Origin: Hebobacterum sp964559435
GTDB taxonomy: Bacteria > Armatimonadota > Hebobacteria > Hebobacterales > Hebobacteraceae
DNA length: 36,083 nt
Direction of reading: 5' to 3'
Assembly (NCBI GenBank): GCA_964559435.1
Contig: CAZLHI010000033.1
Coordinates: 1-36,083, forward strand
Positions 1 through 8,878 of this stretch are shown here, in pieces (position 1 is the first letter of the stretch; the number at the start of each line of letters is the position of its first letter). The notes beneath the pieces were generated by a model. The model searched no databases and was not told where the DNA came from. It worked only from the letters and a program-made list of their open reading frames with translations. A program made the translations under genes and the position numbers.

Positions 1-149
1 GCGTCAAGAGTGGCGATGAGTAAGGAAATGGGCAACGGCCTGGCGGGCAAGGGTGCTCCTTCGCCAAGGCTACGCAGCATCTCCGATGTGCCCGCCCTAC
101 AGCACGCCCAACGGTTACGGCGGGGAAAGGGGCGCTCTGGCCGCGGCGC

Positions 150-1250
150 TCACCTCACGGCATAGAGGTATCCGTCATCACTCCCGAAGAACACCATCCC
201 TTCGGCCAGCGCGGGGGATGACCTCACCGGCCCCTCGGTCTTGAACGTCCATTTCTTCCGTCCGCTCCCGGCATCGAGGGCGTACAGATTCCCGTCCAAG
301 CTCCCGACATAGACTGTCGTCGCGGATACAGCAGGCGAAGATGATACCTGACCCTCTGTCTCGAATCTCCACTTCTCCCGCCCGCTCTTGCTGTCGAGCG
401 CGTAGATCTTCCCGTCATCACTTCCGATGAATATGGCACCCGCCGCGACAGCAGGGGAAGACGTTATTTGTCCCTCTGTCTGGAACTTCCACTGCTCTTG
501 CCCTGTCTCCGCGTCCAGGGCGTGGACAGACCGATCGTAACCCCCGAAGTAGACCATCCCGTCGGCCACCGTCGGTGAAGAAGAGATGTCGTCGGCTGCT
601 CGGAATCTCCACCGTTGTTTCCCTCTCTTCGCGTCCACCGCGTAAAGGGTCATGTCCAGGTTGCCAAAGTACACTGTGCCGCCAGCAACGGCCGGTGAGC
701 ATGTTATCGAGCCTTCCGTCCTGAATCTCCATCTCTCCACCCCCGATTCCATGTCCACCGCGTGGAGATTCTTATCGCGGCTGCCGAAGTAGACTGCCCC
801 GTCCTCCGCGACAGGAGAGGACACTACCCAGCCTCGGGTCTTGAACGTCCATTTCTGCTGCCCCGTGTCAGCATCCACCGCGTAGAGGTTCCCGTCGTTG
901 CTCCCGAAGTAGACCACTCCATCCACGACGGCAGGGGATGATCGCACCGGCCCCACGGTCTCGAACCGCCACTTCTCCCGGCCGGTGCTCACGTCAAGCG
1001 CGTACAGGCAGCCATCGATGCTCCCGACGTAGACTGACCCGCCGGCCACCGCAGGTGAAGACTGCACCCAACCTCCTGTCTTGAACTTCCAGGCCAGCTC
1101 GCCTCGTACTTCGGTGGCGGAGCAACCGGCGCCCGTATGCTGCGGGTCGGCGCGGAACATCGGCCATCCCGAGGAGCCCTCACACATGTTGCGTGAGAGC
1201 AGGAGCAGCATCGCGGCTGCCGCCACTCCGATGCTCATGGTTCTACTCAC
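150..1250 (-). CDS. exported PQQ-like beta-propeller repeat protein
   Basis: 366 aa. The protein is built from a repeating unit of about 40 residues of the form SSPAV..G.VYFGS.DG.LYA.D...G..KW.F.T. Seven full units plus a partial eighth are visible, and an N-terminal strand (around residues 28-60) can close the ring, so an eight-bladed propeller of the PQQ/quinoprotein or BamB type is expected. The N-terminus has a hydrophobic stretch (residues 6-20, AAAAMLLLL) typical of a secretion signal; a Cys follows but the lipobox is poor. The GTG start is chosen because AAAGGAG lies 6 nt upstream and the next in-frame ATG has no such site. Such repeats bind PQQ in alcohol dehydrogenases, but also serve as non-catalytic scaffolds (BamB). 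No dehydrogenase residues are recognisable, so a binding or scaffold role in the periplasm is inferred. It is monocistronic, with its own promoter at 1334-1363. Confidence 0.88.
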   Translation of the reverse strand: MSRTMSIGVAAAAMLLLLSRNMCEGSSGWPMFRADPQHTGAGCSATEVRGELAWKFKTGGWVQSSPAVAGGSVYVGSIDGCLYALDVSTGREKWRFETVGPVRSSPAVVDGVVYFGSNDGNLYAVDADTGQQKWTFKTRGWVVSSPVAEDGAVYFGSRDKNLHAVDMESGVERWRFRTEGSITCSPAVAGGTVYFGNLDMTLYAVDAKRGKQRWRFRAADDISSSPTVADGMVYFGGYDRSVHALDAETGQEQWKFQTEGQITSSPAVAAGAIFIGSDDGKIYALDSKSGREKWRFETEGQVSSSPAVSATTVYVGSLDGNLYALDAGSGRKKWTFKTEGPVRSSPALAEGMVFFGSDDGYLYAVR

Positions 1251-1333
1251 TTGACGCTCCTTTGGCCTTTACCCAAAAGCTTGCTCGTATTCCTGCTATG
1301 TGGATCGTCAGTTCTGCCACCCGGCTAGACCGG

Positions 1334-1363
1334 ATTATAGCGTTTCAGGCAGCGCCATGTACA
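1334..1363 (-). promoter_or_regulatory. sigma70-type promoter for the PQQ-repeat gene
   Basis: Reading the minus strand, TGTACA (1363-1358) is followed after exactly 18 nt by a perfect TATAAT (1339-1334). Transcription would start near 1327 and leave a leader of about 75 nt before the GTG start at 1250. Confidence 0.6.
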
Positions 1364-1608
1364 CACCGTTCCTCAACCTGACGGCGCTGCCGAGGCAAGG
1401 GGCCGGCATGGCTCTGCTGCCCTAGCTGAGCCGCGGACCGCGCCGCCCCGCGCGCCCTCACTCTTACGGCCTACGTACCCTTGGGGAGAAAGAGCGCACT
1501 TTCGAGCTATTCCCTGTGGCCGCGGGGCGGCGTACTCTTATCTACGACAGGGTGTCATGGGCGCGCCGACACCAATGACAATCTCTCTGGGAGGGGAGGT
1601 GACAAGAG
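1364..1608. other. intergenic region between divergent genes
   Basis: This is the rest of the 358-nt gap between the divergent PQQ-repeat gene and the secreted-protein gene. Apart from the minus-strand promoter and the ribosome binding site GGGAGGTGA just before 1609, I see no gene. A possible weak plus-strand -10 (TACTCT, 1533-1538) has no convincing -35 partner. Confidence 0.4.
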
Positions 1609-2283
1609 ATGAAACGCATGACAGGCGTGATGCTGTGGGTGTGTGTCGCGGTGGTTGCCCTGACCTCCGCCGCGATGGCGACAGAGTCCACCAAGGAGGC
1701 CGCCGCCTGGAGTGGCACACAGGTAGTCCCGGCCATCGCTGGCGGCCCTGAGGCCGGTGATTGGACGACAGTGCTGGCCGGCTCACTGAAGACCGGTGCT
1801 CCGAAGGACGTGGCCGTCCTGTTCACCAGCGAGACGATGCTGGGAACCTACGTGAAGGTCCACAGCAAGAAGGACGCCGGAGGCCTGCTGGAGGTCGATT
1901 CCGACAGCTCAGAGGCCGCTATTGTGGTTCGGTGCCTCGTCGATGGGGTAGAGGCTTATCCCGGCCCAGTGACCTTCGACAGCAGGCTCGTGAAACTGAG
2001 CGCATTCCTGGGAGAGGCGATCTACACAGACCCCGGAACAGGTGAGTTGCTGAGCGCGGGGGATCAGTGGATCTCCATCTACGAGCGCACGAAGGCCGCG
2101 CACGCCTTCTGTTTCTGCCTGGACGACCTTGGGTCTGGCGAGCACGTGGTCGAGATCCAGGCCCAGATCGTTCTGAGCCCGAGCCCTCATGAGGTCGACC
2201 CGGAGGTCACGGAGGCCTACATAGGGGCGCGGATGATGGTGTGCGACGAAGTGAACCTGAAGAGCAGGCTGTACCCGCAGTAG
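1609..2283 (+). CDS. secreted protein of unknown function
   Basis: 224 aa, family not recognised. A classical signal peptide is visible: MKR, a hydrophobic core (VMLWVCVAVVALTS) and an AMA cleavage site near residue 23. The mature part is mixed alpha/beta without repeats. It contains a few Cys (including an FCFC pair) and many acidic residues. The ATG start has a strong GGGAGGTGA site 5-6 nt upstream. The gene stands alone between a divergent upstream gene and a convergent downstream operon, so context gives no role. The composition resembles a soluble periplasmic or extracellular beta-sandwich protein, but that is only an impression. Confidence 0.75.
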   Translation: MKRMTGVMLWVCVAVVALTSAAMATESTKEAAAWSGTQVVPAIAGGPEAGDWTTVLAGSLKTGAPKDVAVLFTSETMLGTYVKVHSKKDAGGLLEVDSDSSEAAIVVRCLVDGVEAYPGPVTFDSRLVKLSAFLGEAIYTDPGTGELLSAGDQWISIYERTKAAHAFCFCLDDLGSGEHVVEIQAQIVLSPSPHEVDPEVTEAYIGARMMVCDEVNLKSRLYPQ

Positions 2284-2359
2284 AGAGCCAGGCCTGAGGG
2301 CGAAGACTCAGATTCGTTGCCCTCATTTGCAGCAATATCACAGCACGAACTCCTCGTTC

Positions 2360-2385
2360 GGGGCCGGCGGTTCTCCGCCGGCCCC
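2360..2385. terminator. GC-rich hairpin between convergent genes
   Basis: A perfect 11-bp inverted repeat (GGGGCCGGCGG, loop TTCT, CCGCCGGCCCC) lies 77 nt after the secreted-protein stop and 137 nt after the stop of the opposing operon. There is no U-tract on either strand, so it would be an imperfect but possibly bidirectional terminator. Confidence 0.6.
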
Positions 2386-2521
2386 GTGCGCGAGGGGCCG
2401 CTGTGCCCCTGTCAACCGCCGATCGACCACTGAGCAACATGGTCTTCATACTAAGCAGATCAAGCAGCGGGCGCCGGTCCCAGGGCGGGATGACGACCAT
2501 ACCTGGCGCGGACGGCAAGGG

Positions 2522-3460
2522 TCAGAATCCCAGGTCCTCTCCCTCGTGTACCGCCAGCCCAATCGCCTCGGGCTCGCCACGTCGGCCGTTGTACCAGAGC
2601 CGCCAGAGGTCCTCCCTCTCGTCGTACAAGGCGAACGGTTTGTAGCATGCGTCCTGGTCCCAGGACCCCCCGGTCGGCGAGACGATCGGGTTATTCGGAT
2701 TGCGTTCCCAGCGAGTGACGCCGTCCCGGGAACGGGCGACGCCGATCTGGGCGTGATCTACGTCTCGGAATCCGATGTAGAACATGAGATGCCAGCCGCG
2801 ATGCTTCAGCACTTGGCAGGCCGTCACCTTAGCCTGTTCCCAGGGGTCGTTCGGATCGGGCTTGAAGATGGGATTGTCGCGATGCTTGGCCCAGTTGATT
2901 CCGTCGGGGCTGGTGGCGTAGCCGATGGCATCGGGCTCATACTGCTCTCCCCCGGAGTACCACATGCGGAACAGACCGGCTTGCTCGTCCCAGATGACAT
3001 GCGGGCACATCACGTTCGTCATCTCCCACGGCTGGTCCGGCGAGAGCACGGGCCTGTCGCTGTGCCTCTCCCACGTTACGCCGTCGGGGCTGGTAGCGTA
3101 GCCAATCTCCGAGCGTCCGGAGATCTGGCCCGTGTACCACATGTGATAGCCGTCCTCGCGCTTCACCACAGTCTGGCGGTTGACGCCGTCCTCCCAGCCT
3201 GACTCTGAGTTGGGCCCCAGACAGATGACAGGATCGCTCCAGTGAACCCCGTCCTCACCTTCGACCAGGGCGATCAGTCCCTTCGCGCGCCAGGAGAACC
3301 ACATGCGGAACTTCCCGCCTTCGGTCATGAGCGTGGGCTCGAACACTGTCCCCATGGCTCCACCGCCAAGGACCGGCTCCAGAGGCCATTTGAGCCAGCC
3401 GCCGGCCCGGGCGGCCGGAATCGCTTCTTCGAGGGCATGCCGTGGCAGCTTCGCACTCAC
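2522..3460 (-). CDS. five-bladed beta-propeller glycosidase-like protein (GH43/GH130-like)
   Basis: 312 aa. Five repeated blade strands are visible as MWFSW, MWYTG, MWYSG, MFYIG and LWYNG. They are accompanied by the recurring phrase ATSPDG(V/I).W that is typical of GH43/GH32/GH68 and GH130-type sugar hydrolases and phosphorylases. An acidic residue inside each blade could serve catalysis, but I cannot assign the catalytic pair. There is no signal peptide, so the protein is probably cytoplasmic. The GTG start overlaps the stop of the upstream glycosidase gene by 4 nt (GTGA) and has AAAGGA upstream, which strongly indicates translational coupling; longer upstream extensions read antisense or out of frame through the neighbour. 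It is the last gene of the 6989-2522 operon. The substrate is unknown. A sugar phosphorylase is an alternative to a hydrolase. Confidence 0.8.
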   Translation of the reverse strand: MSAKLPRHALEEAIPAARAGGWLKWPLEPVLGGGAMGTVFEPTLMTEGGKFRMWFSWRAKGLIALVEGEDGVHWSDPVICLGPNSESGWEDGVNRQTVVKREDGYHMWYTGQISGRSEIGYATSPDGVTWERHSDRPVLSPDQPWEMTNVMCPHVIWDEQAGLFRMWYSGGEQYEPDAIGYATSPDGINWAKHRDNPIFKPDPNDPWEQAKVTACQVLKHRGWHLMFYIGFRDVDHAQIGVARSRDGVTRWERNPNNPIVSPTGGSWDQDACYKPFALYDEREDLWRLWYNGRRGEPEAIGLAVHEGEDLGF

Positions 3461-4938
3461 GAGACAAGTCCTTTCCGCCCACCCACCTCTTTGCCGTCGG
3501 CAAAGACACGGAGGCCGGCGCCTCTTTGGTATTTCGCTCCCGTCTTGTCGTAGAGAATGGTCAGCTCTCGGCCGTGGTACGGCACGCGGTCGAGGCAAAA
3601 GTAGTCCCACGTTCCCTCCGGCACTAACGGGTTCACCTCGATCTCATCATCGGCGCGCGGGCGCAGTCCCACCAGCCCCGAGATAATCAGATCGCAGTAG
3701 GCGGAGTGATTGTAGTACTCGCCTCGGTCCGCTTGCTTGTCCGGCCGGTTCCATCGCAGCATGATGTCCCGAGCCAGCCACACGCCCGTGTCCGGGTGCA
3801 GGTTCTCGTCGATCCACGGCACGACCGTTCCATCCGACAACGTTACGTGCTGTGACCTGGTGTAGATCTTCAACAGCTTGAGGTAATCCCTCTTCCCGAC
3901 GTAGGATTGATCGTAATCGTTGAGCAGGTTCGCGAGCGCCAGCAACGTTTGCGTCGTAGCATAGGGCCAGCTCGGGCCGTTCCACAGACACTCGTGGTCG
4001 GACTCGAACATGAAGCGAGGATGCCGCCTCTCCGCCGTCGTCGGCCCAAAGGGAGCATAGAACCCCTCTGGGTCCATCAACTGCTTCCACGCCGCCTCAA
4101 AGCCTGGATCGGGCAAGTTGAAGTACCAGGGAACATAGCCGTGCAGCTCGCGGACATCGGCCAGCTCCTGCTCCTCGTGGTTCTCGTCCATCCTCAGGAC
4201 CTCGAAGAACTGGGCTTCCTCGTCCCAGAGCTTCTGCTGCACCAGGCGCTTGATGTTGTCGGCCTTCTCCCGGTACTGCCCGGCGAGATCCGGTTTACCC
4301 AGCAGCTCGGCCAGCTTGGAGATCGCCATCGCGTCACCGTACATGTAGGAATTGATTGTTGCCCGATAGCCGTGCCCGCCGATCGACACCTCCATGCCAT
4401 CCGCCCCATCCTGCTGCCAGAAGAGCCTGTTGCCGCCGAGGTGGGACTCCTCCCATCCCCTGTAGTTCTGCACGAGGTCGGGCAGGAGCTCAGCCACGAA
4501 TTCCCGATCGCGGTTCACCAAGTAGAATGCGTACAGCGAATCGGCCGCCCAAAAGCTGTACTGGCGCGGCTTGCCGCCCCTGCGGAACCAGAAGAGCGAG
4601 TAATCCTTGAGGTACTTGCTCTCCCTGAGCCAGCGGCCCTCATAGTAGTGGTGCCCTGCCGGGCAGTTGATGGTGTTGTGCTTGCCGGCCCACGGGACCG
4701 GTGGAAGGAACTCTGTGATCACGAACCCGTCGGGCGTCTCCTTGATGTGCTTCCGGTACACCCACCAGCGGAAGTAGTAAAGCTCCTCCGTTTCCTTATC
4801 CGGACACTCAAACCAAGGGATGTTCCTCTTCATCCATTGCCACGCGTGCCGGTTGTCGATGTGATTGACAACCTTCTCCGCGTCATGCTGGTTGAACGCT
4901 TCGACGTAGTGCTCAAACGCGTCCGGATTCAAGATCAT
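3457..4938 (-). CDS. (alpha/alpha)6-barrel glycoside hydrolase, MGH1/GH63-like
   Basis: 493 aa. The sequence is rich in aromatic and helical segments typical of clan GH-G (alpha/alpha)6 barrels. It has FWAADSLYA early on, repeated helices such as KLAELLGKPDLAGQYREKAD, the hallmark GPSWPYATTQTLLAL and the C-terminal YYNHSAYCDLIISGLVGLRP. These resemble the MGH1-like domain of mannosylglycerate/glucosylglycerate hydrolases and GH63 glucosidases. No signal peptide is present, so cytoplasmic cleavage of an imported glycoside is likely. The ATG start is preceded by GGCGGAGAG at suitable spacing. The reading frame stays open much further upstream, but that part overlaps the membrane protein gene in another frame and is not protein-like. 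It lies 59 nt after the membrane protein gene and overlaps the next gene by 4 nt. The exact substrate cannot be read from sequence. Confidence 0.82.
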   Translation of the reverse strand: MILNPDAFEHYVEAFNQHDAEKVVNHIDNRHAWQWMKRNIPWFECPDKETEELYYFRWWVYRKHIKETPDGFVITEFLPPVPWAGKHNTINCPAGHHYYEGRWLRESKYLKDYSLFWFRRGGKPRQYSFWAADSLYAFYLVNRDREFVAELLPDLVQNYRGWEESHLGGNRLFWQQDGADGMEVSIGGHGYRATINSYMYGDAMAISKLAELLGKPDLAGQYREKADNIKRLVQQKLWDEEAQFFEVLRMDENHEEQELADVRELHGYVPWYFNLPDPGFEAAWKQLMDPEGFYAPFGPTTAERRHPRFMFESDHECLWNGPSWPYATTQTLLALANLLNDYDQSYVGKRDYLKLLKIYTRSQHVTLSDGTVVPWIDENLHPDTGVWLARDIMLRWNRPDKQADRGEYYNHSAYCDLIISGLVGLRPRADDEIEVNPLVPEGTWDYFCLDRVPYHGRELTILYDKTGAKYQRGAGLRVFADGKEVGGRKGLVS

Positions 4939-4997
4939 GGCATATGCTCTCCGCCGAACGGCACGCCCGCCGTCAGGCAGCTTCGGCCTGGCGGGGG

Positions 4998-6989
4998 TCA
5001 GCTGATCGGCTGTGTGATCCCGAATATGGAGGATACGATGGCCAGCGCGCCATTCGTCAGCAAAGAACCGAAGACCAAACCGAGGAAGCCGGGGCGCAGC
5101 GTCCGGAACAACTGCAGGCCGCCGTACCGCCGGATGAGTGTGCTCACCGACCAAGCAATGAAAACGCTCACCCACATGGAGCGGTTCGTCTCGTAGGAGC
5201 TGGCGATGAGGAATCCCACGGGACTGACCGGCCACCAGACGAAATGGGTGTGCAGCCACACCAGCAGGAGCGTAAAGCCCGCGCCGATCACGAGCGCGAC
5301 GCGCAACCAGTTGTCCGCTATCTCCGGTGTGCGAAGGGTCGCGTCCAGCTCCCCGAAGGCCCAGTTCGGGTAGTCGGTGAAGGGCCAGTACCCGAGAGAG
5401 GTAGCCCCTTCCTGGTGCAACATCTGGAGGAGTGCAGCCAGGCCGAAGGCGGTCACTGCCACAAGTGCGACGCCCGCCGCCCAGGTGAAGGTCGTGCCCC
5501 GCAGCCGCGCGCTGTGAACCAGCTTGAAGCTGTTCATCATCTGCGGCATGGCCAGATTCATGGGATCGTACATGTAGATGCAGGAGAGATATGAGTACAG
5601 AGTCAGGGAGGCGGGGCCTATGGGCAGCGCGCCGACGGTGCGGAGCATGACGCCACGGGGGTAGAAGCCAGTGTCCACAAACATCACGCCGCCGGCGGCG
5701 ACCAGCCGCGAAGCCCCCAGGAGAACAGCGTAGAAGACGCCTATCAGCCCGCCAAAGGCCCACCACGACATACCCGAACGAACCGCCCACCAGATCATGA
5801 ATCCGTTGGCAAGCAGAAAGCCCAGCAAGGCCCACCGGCCGGCGAGTGGCGCGTAAGGATCGGCCTCTTCGCGGGCGCGTCCGAGCAGGCTCCACCAGGC
5901 GGCGCGGATGGCCCTTCGCGACTGGTAAAGAACCACCGCACTGAGAGCGACGAATCCCCCGGCTTCCTGAAAGGCTATGAAGAGGCGCGGGTTAATGGCC
6001 ACGGCCGCAGTGGCTCCCTCTTCCGCGACCCCGAAGCTCGCCCATGCCAGCAACTGGATTCTGTACAGCACATAGAAGAGCCACAGGCTGAGGGAGACCT
6101 CGCTGGGCAGCAGACAGGTGATGCCGATCACCGGGAAGACAATGGAGACGCTCATGTCTCCCAGCACCCGCCACGGGAGCGGCATGCCGGCGAAGTAGCG
6201 CCCGACCGGAAGGTCCCAGAGATTCACTGACGGGACAGACGGAAACAGCATATGGAACCATGACAGAACGGCCAGCAGTGCTGGGGGTGCGAAGCCGATC
6301 CAGAAGATGCGATTGCTGAGGATGCTCGTGCGCAGCGCGGGCTGGGGCTGGTCGCCTGTCATCGCCAGAGGCACGTCGACGATAGGAAAGGTCAGGCGCT
6401 GTCTTTCGATCCAGTCTTTCCGCAGCAGTGCTCCCAGGCAGAACATCGCAGCCATTAGTGCCAGGGTGAACGTGCCCCAAGCGAACATGGGTGTGATCCA
6501 ATCGTGCCATGGTACGCCCCAGCCCCTGGGGGCAGCCTCCCAGAACCACTCCACTACCTCGAGGTTGGTGAGCCGAAGCCAGAGCGGCACGTGGGGCAGA
6601 ATCATATGCTCCCAAGCGTTCTCTGGGGTCGCCATGTAGAAGGGGTAGGCAGTGGCAGAAACGATATACGGCAACCCGCCCTGCATGGCCAGCCCCACCG
6701 AGACAGCCAGCATCGCGTATACGACCAGCAGCTCGCCCCGTCCGAAGGCGCGGGCGCGCGCGAACCGCAGCAGCAGACCGTTGATCAGCACGAGTGCGAA
6801 CAGGACAACTACGGGGCCGCTAAGCAGCGAGCCGGAGCCGACATCCCAGGTGCGCCTCACGAAGGCGAGATAGGGATTGATGATGGCAAGAAGCGTCGCG
6901 CAGAGCCCGCCTACGAGCACTGCCCGCGGCGTGATGATCGTCACCGGTCTTGCTCGCGACTCGCCCCCGCCCGGCACCGGACACGCCAT
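4998..6989 (-). CDS. large polytopic membrane protein, DUF6785/DUF6784-like
   Basis: 663 aa with roughly 14-16 hydrophobic segments spread over its length and only short loops. These include AVLVGGLCATLLAIINPYLAF near the N-terminus and GLVFGSLLTNGALAIVSSIFG near the C-terminus. Conserved-looking loop phrases are GRGELLVVYAMLAVS, ERQRLTFPIVDVPLAM and the C-terminal HTHFVWWPVSPVGF. This pattern is what I recall for the uncharacterised DUF6785/DUF6784 proteins of Planctomycetota and Armatimonadota; the assignment is from memory. The ATG at 6989 is chosen because GAGAGG lies 6-7 nt upstream and the more upstream sequence is hydrophilic and unlike a membrane protein. It is the first gene of an operon with two glycosidases, so transport of the sugar substrate is a reasonable inference. 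No transporter family motif was recognised. Confidence 0.8.
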   Translation of the reverse strand: MACPVPGGGESRARPVTIITPRAVLVGGLCATLLAIINPYLAFVRRTWDVGSGSLLSGPVVVLFALVLINGLLLRFARARAFGRGELLVVYAMLAVSVGLAMQGGLPYIVSATAYPFYMATPENAWEHMILPHVPLWLRLTNLEVVEWFWEAAPRGWGVPWHDWITPMFAWGTFTLALMAAMFCLGALLRKDWIERQRLTFPIVDVPLAMTGDQPQPALRTSILSNRIFWIGFAPPALLAVLSWFHMLFPSVPSVNLWDLPVGRYFAGMPLPWRVLGDMSVSIVFPVIGITCLLPSEVSLSLWLFYVLYRIQLLAWASFGVAEEGATAAVAINPRLFIAFQEAGGFVALSAVVLYQSRRAIRAAWWSLLGRAREEADPYAPLAGRWALLGFLLANGFMIWWAVRSGMSWWAFGGLIGVFYAVLLGASRLVAAGGVMFVDTGFYPRGVMLRTVGALPIGPASLTLYSYLSCIYMYDPMNLAMPQMMNSFKLVHSARLRGTTFTWAAGVALVAVTAFGLAALLQMLHQEGATSLGYWPFTDYPNWAFGELDATLRTPEIADNWLRVALVIGAGFTLLLVWLHTHFVWWPVSPVGFLIASSYETNRSMWVSVFIAWSVSTLIRRYGGLQLFRTLRPGFLGLVFGSLLTNGALAIVSSIFGITQPIS

Positions 6990-7562
6990 GGCTCGCCTCT
7001 CGACCTCACCGTATTCGTGAGGATCGAATGAGTTCCTCCGTCGCACGGCTCGGCTGGCTCTGCACGACGCGTCCTCAGCGAATAACAAGCCGTCGAATAG
7101 GGAGTCGCTTCTTCGTTCGGCGCGGAACTCATGGCCACCGGTCGCGGGTCGCATGTCAGTCCGCATGCAACTCACCGGTGTCCTCCTCCAGTGATCCGTT
7201 CACTTTTGGAGTTACAATTTCGTCCAGTCTTGGCAGTTACGGCACAACCGGACACGGGCAGGATGTGGGAGTCCGGCGGCGAACTAAGACGGGCCTAGGT
7301 CGTTGCCTGGCTGGAGGATCGGCGTTCTTGAGGGGACCGGTACCATACGACACAGCAACCCTCCGACCGAAGAAAGGCAAGTTGGTCCGTTCCTCTGCCA
7401 TCTAACTCGGTCGCAGGAATCCGAAGCCGGCTGTCACGTCTGCAGTCTGCGTCCTCGTAAGATGCTGCCTTTGGCGATCGGAGGCGCAAGAGCCGACCGT
7501 GCATTAGCTCAATCAGCGATAGTGTCGAGGAGCAGAGGAGGTAGTGGGAGAGAAGACATACG
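6990..7562. other. 573-nt divergent intergenic region
   Basis: This region separates the minus-strand membrane protein/glycosidase operon from mfpsA. It must hold both promoters, but no box pair is convincing. A plus-strand TACAAT (7213-7218) is the best -10 and has only a weak -35. A small hairpin (CCTCAC 7004-7009 / GTGAGG 7017-7022) would lie in the leader of the minus-strand operon. Short open frames on both strands lack a ribosome binding site or protein-like composition. The region is visibly less GC-rich than the genes around it. Confidence 0.5.
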
Positions 7563-8849
7563 ATGGGCAAGAGCATACCGCGCAAGCGAATCGCCATGAT
7601 ATCGACCCACGGATACGTAGCTGCCCGCCCGCCTTTGCGCGCACCGGACACAGGCGGCCAAGTCGTTTACATACTCGAATTGGCCAAGAACCTGGCGCAG
7701 TTCGGTTATAAGGTGGACATCTGGACGCGCCGCTTCGAGGATCAGCCGCAGAAGGATGTCGTCGACGATAACGTCCGGATTGTTCGAATGCCCTGCGGGG
7801 GCTGTGAGTTTATCCCGAAAGAACACCTCTATCGAGAAATCCCCGAGTGGGTACAAAACGCCTTGCGCTACATCAAAGGTCGACGCCTGAAATACCAGGT
7901 TGTCAACAGCCACTACTGGGACGGCGGCGTGGCCGGCCAGCAATTGAGCGAAGCGCTTGGCCTGCCTCATCTGCACACGCCGCACTCAATCGGCACCTGG
8001 AAGAAGGAGCAGATGGAAGTCGATTCTCCCGATGACCCCGGGGTGTTCGAAGAGAAGTACAACTTCTCGGCCCGCATTCGTTACGAGCGACTGATCTACC
8101 ACGGGTGCGCGCGGGTGATCGCCACGACCCCCGTCCAGCTCGACAAATTGCGGTCGGACTACGAGGTCCCGGCCGCACAGATTCGGGTCATTCCGCCGGG
8201 ATACGACGACACTCGCTTTTTCCCGGTGAATCAGGCGACGCGGGAGGCCGTCCGGGAACGATTGGGGTTTGAGGGCGAGGTCATATTCTCATTGGCGCGG
8301 TTGGTGCGCAGCAAAGGGTTCGATTTACTCCTTAGTGCTTTTCGCCTCGTCGCAGAACGACACAAGGACGCTAATCTGGTGTTGGGTGTCGGAGCCGATG
8401 AGCGATCGGAAAACGAGGAGGTTCTGTACCAGGAACTGCTCAAGCTTCGCCACGAACACGGTCTAGAAGACCGCGTCCGCTTCACCGGGTATATCTCGGA
8501 GGAGGATCTTCCGGACTATTACAGAGCGGCGGACTTGTTCGTTCTTTGCAGCCGCTACGAACCCTTTGGGATGACGGCCGTCGAGGCCATGGCCAGCGGG
8601 ACCCCCACCCTGGTGACCACGCGCGGTGGGCTCTGCCGCACTCTCAACTGCGATGAAGACGCATTGCTCGCCGATCCGTTTGACACGGAGGACTTTGGCG
8701 CCGCTATGCTCAAGGGATTGCACGACGAGCGCCTGCGCGACCGCCTGAAGCAAGAAGGCGCGCGCATGGCTCGTACCCTGTTCGCCTGGCCCCGCGTGGC
8801 CCAGCAGTACTGCTCAATAATCCCGCCTGCAGCACTGACACGGCTGTAG
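7563..8849 (+). CDS. mfpsA: mannosylfructose-phosphate synthase (GT4)
   Basis: 428 aa. It makes mannosylfructose-6-phosphate from GDP-mannose and fructose-6-phosphate, the first step to the compatible solute mannosylfructose. The N-terminus RIAMISTHGYVAA..PL, DTGGQVVY(I/V)LEL, TRRFEDQP, PCGG..FIPKE, NSHYWD.GVAGQ.LSEAL and HTPHS(I/L)G.WKK match the Agrobacterium MfpsA sequence as I remember it nearly throughout. The GT4 retaining motif E-x7-E is intact at E333/E341 (YEPFGMTAVEAMASGTP). Length fits the family (about 430-450 aa). It belongs to the same branch as sucrose synthase and sucrose-phosphate synthase, so a sucrose-phosphate synthase-like activity is the main alternative. The start matches the Agrobacterium protein; the GGGAG site is rather far (12 nt). 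The partner phosphatase (HAD family, MfpsB) is not in the window. The gene appears monocistronic and is convergent with the following gene. Confidence 0.88.
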   Translation: MGKSIPRKRIAMISTHGYVAARPPLRAPDTGGQVVYILELAKNLAQFGYKVDIWTRRFEDQPQKDVVDDNVRIVRMPCGGCEFIPKEHLYREIPEWVQNALRYIKGRRLKYQVVNSHYWDGGVAGQQLSEALGLPHLHTPHSIGTWKKEQMEVDSPDDPGVFEEKYNFSARIRYERLIYHGCARVIATTPVQLDKLRSDYEVPAAQIRVIPPGYDDTRFFPVNQATREAVRERLGFEGEVIFSLARLVRSKGFDLLLSAFRLVAERHKDANLVLGVGADERSENEEVLYQELLKLRHEHGLEDRVRFTGYISEEDLPDYYRAADLFVLCSRYEPFGMTAVEAMASGTPTLVTTRGGLCRTLNCDEDALLADPFDTEDFGAAMLKGLHDERLRDRLKQEGARMARTLFAWPRVAQQYCSIIPPAALTRL

Positions 8850-8878
8850 GACCGCCATAAGTGGGCCTTGAAGTCGGA

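Noticed and set aside
150..1250. DNA tandem repeats of about 120 nt
   Set aside because: They are explained by the propeller repeats of the encoded protein, not by a mobile or CRISPR-like repeat.
2327..3202. Plus-strand open frame of 291 codons
   Set aside because: It is antisense to the five-bladed propeller gene and begins inside the terminator region; no ribosome binding site or motif.
3907..5196. Plus-strand open frame of 429 codons
   Set aside because: It is antisense to the glycosidase and membrane protein genes, and its composition (Leu/Val/Pro/Arg-rich without motifs) is that of a shadow.
7295..7651. Minus-strand open frame of 118 codons upstream of mfpsA
   Set aside because: It overlaps the start of mfpsA, has no ribosome binding site and only one short hydrophobic stretch that could be chance.
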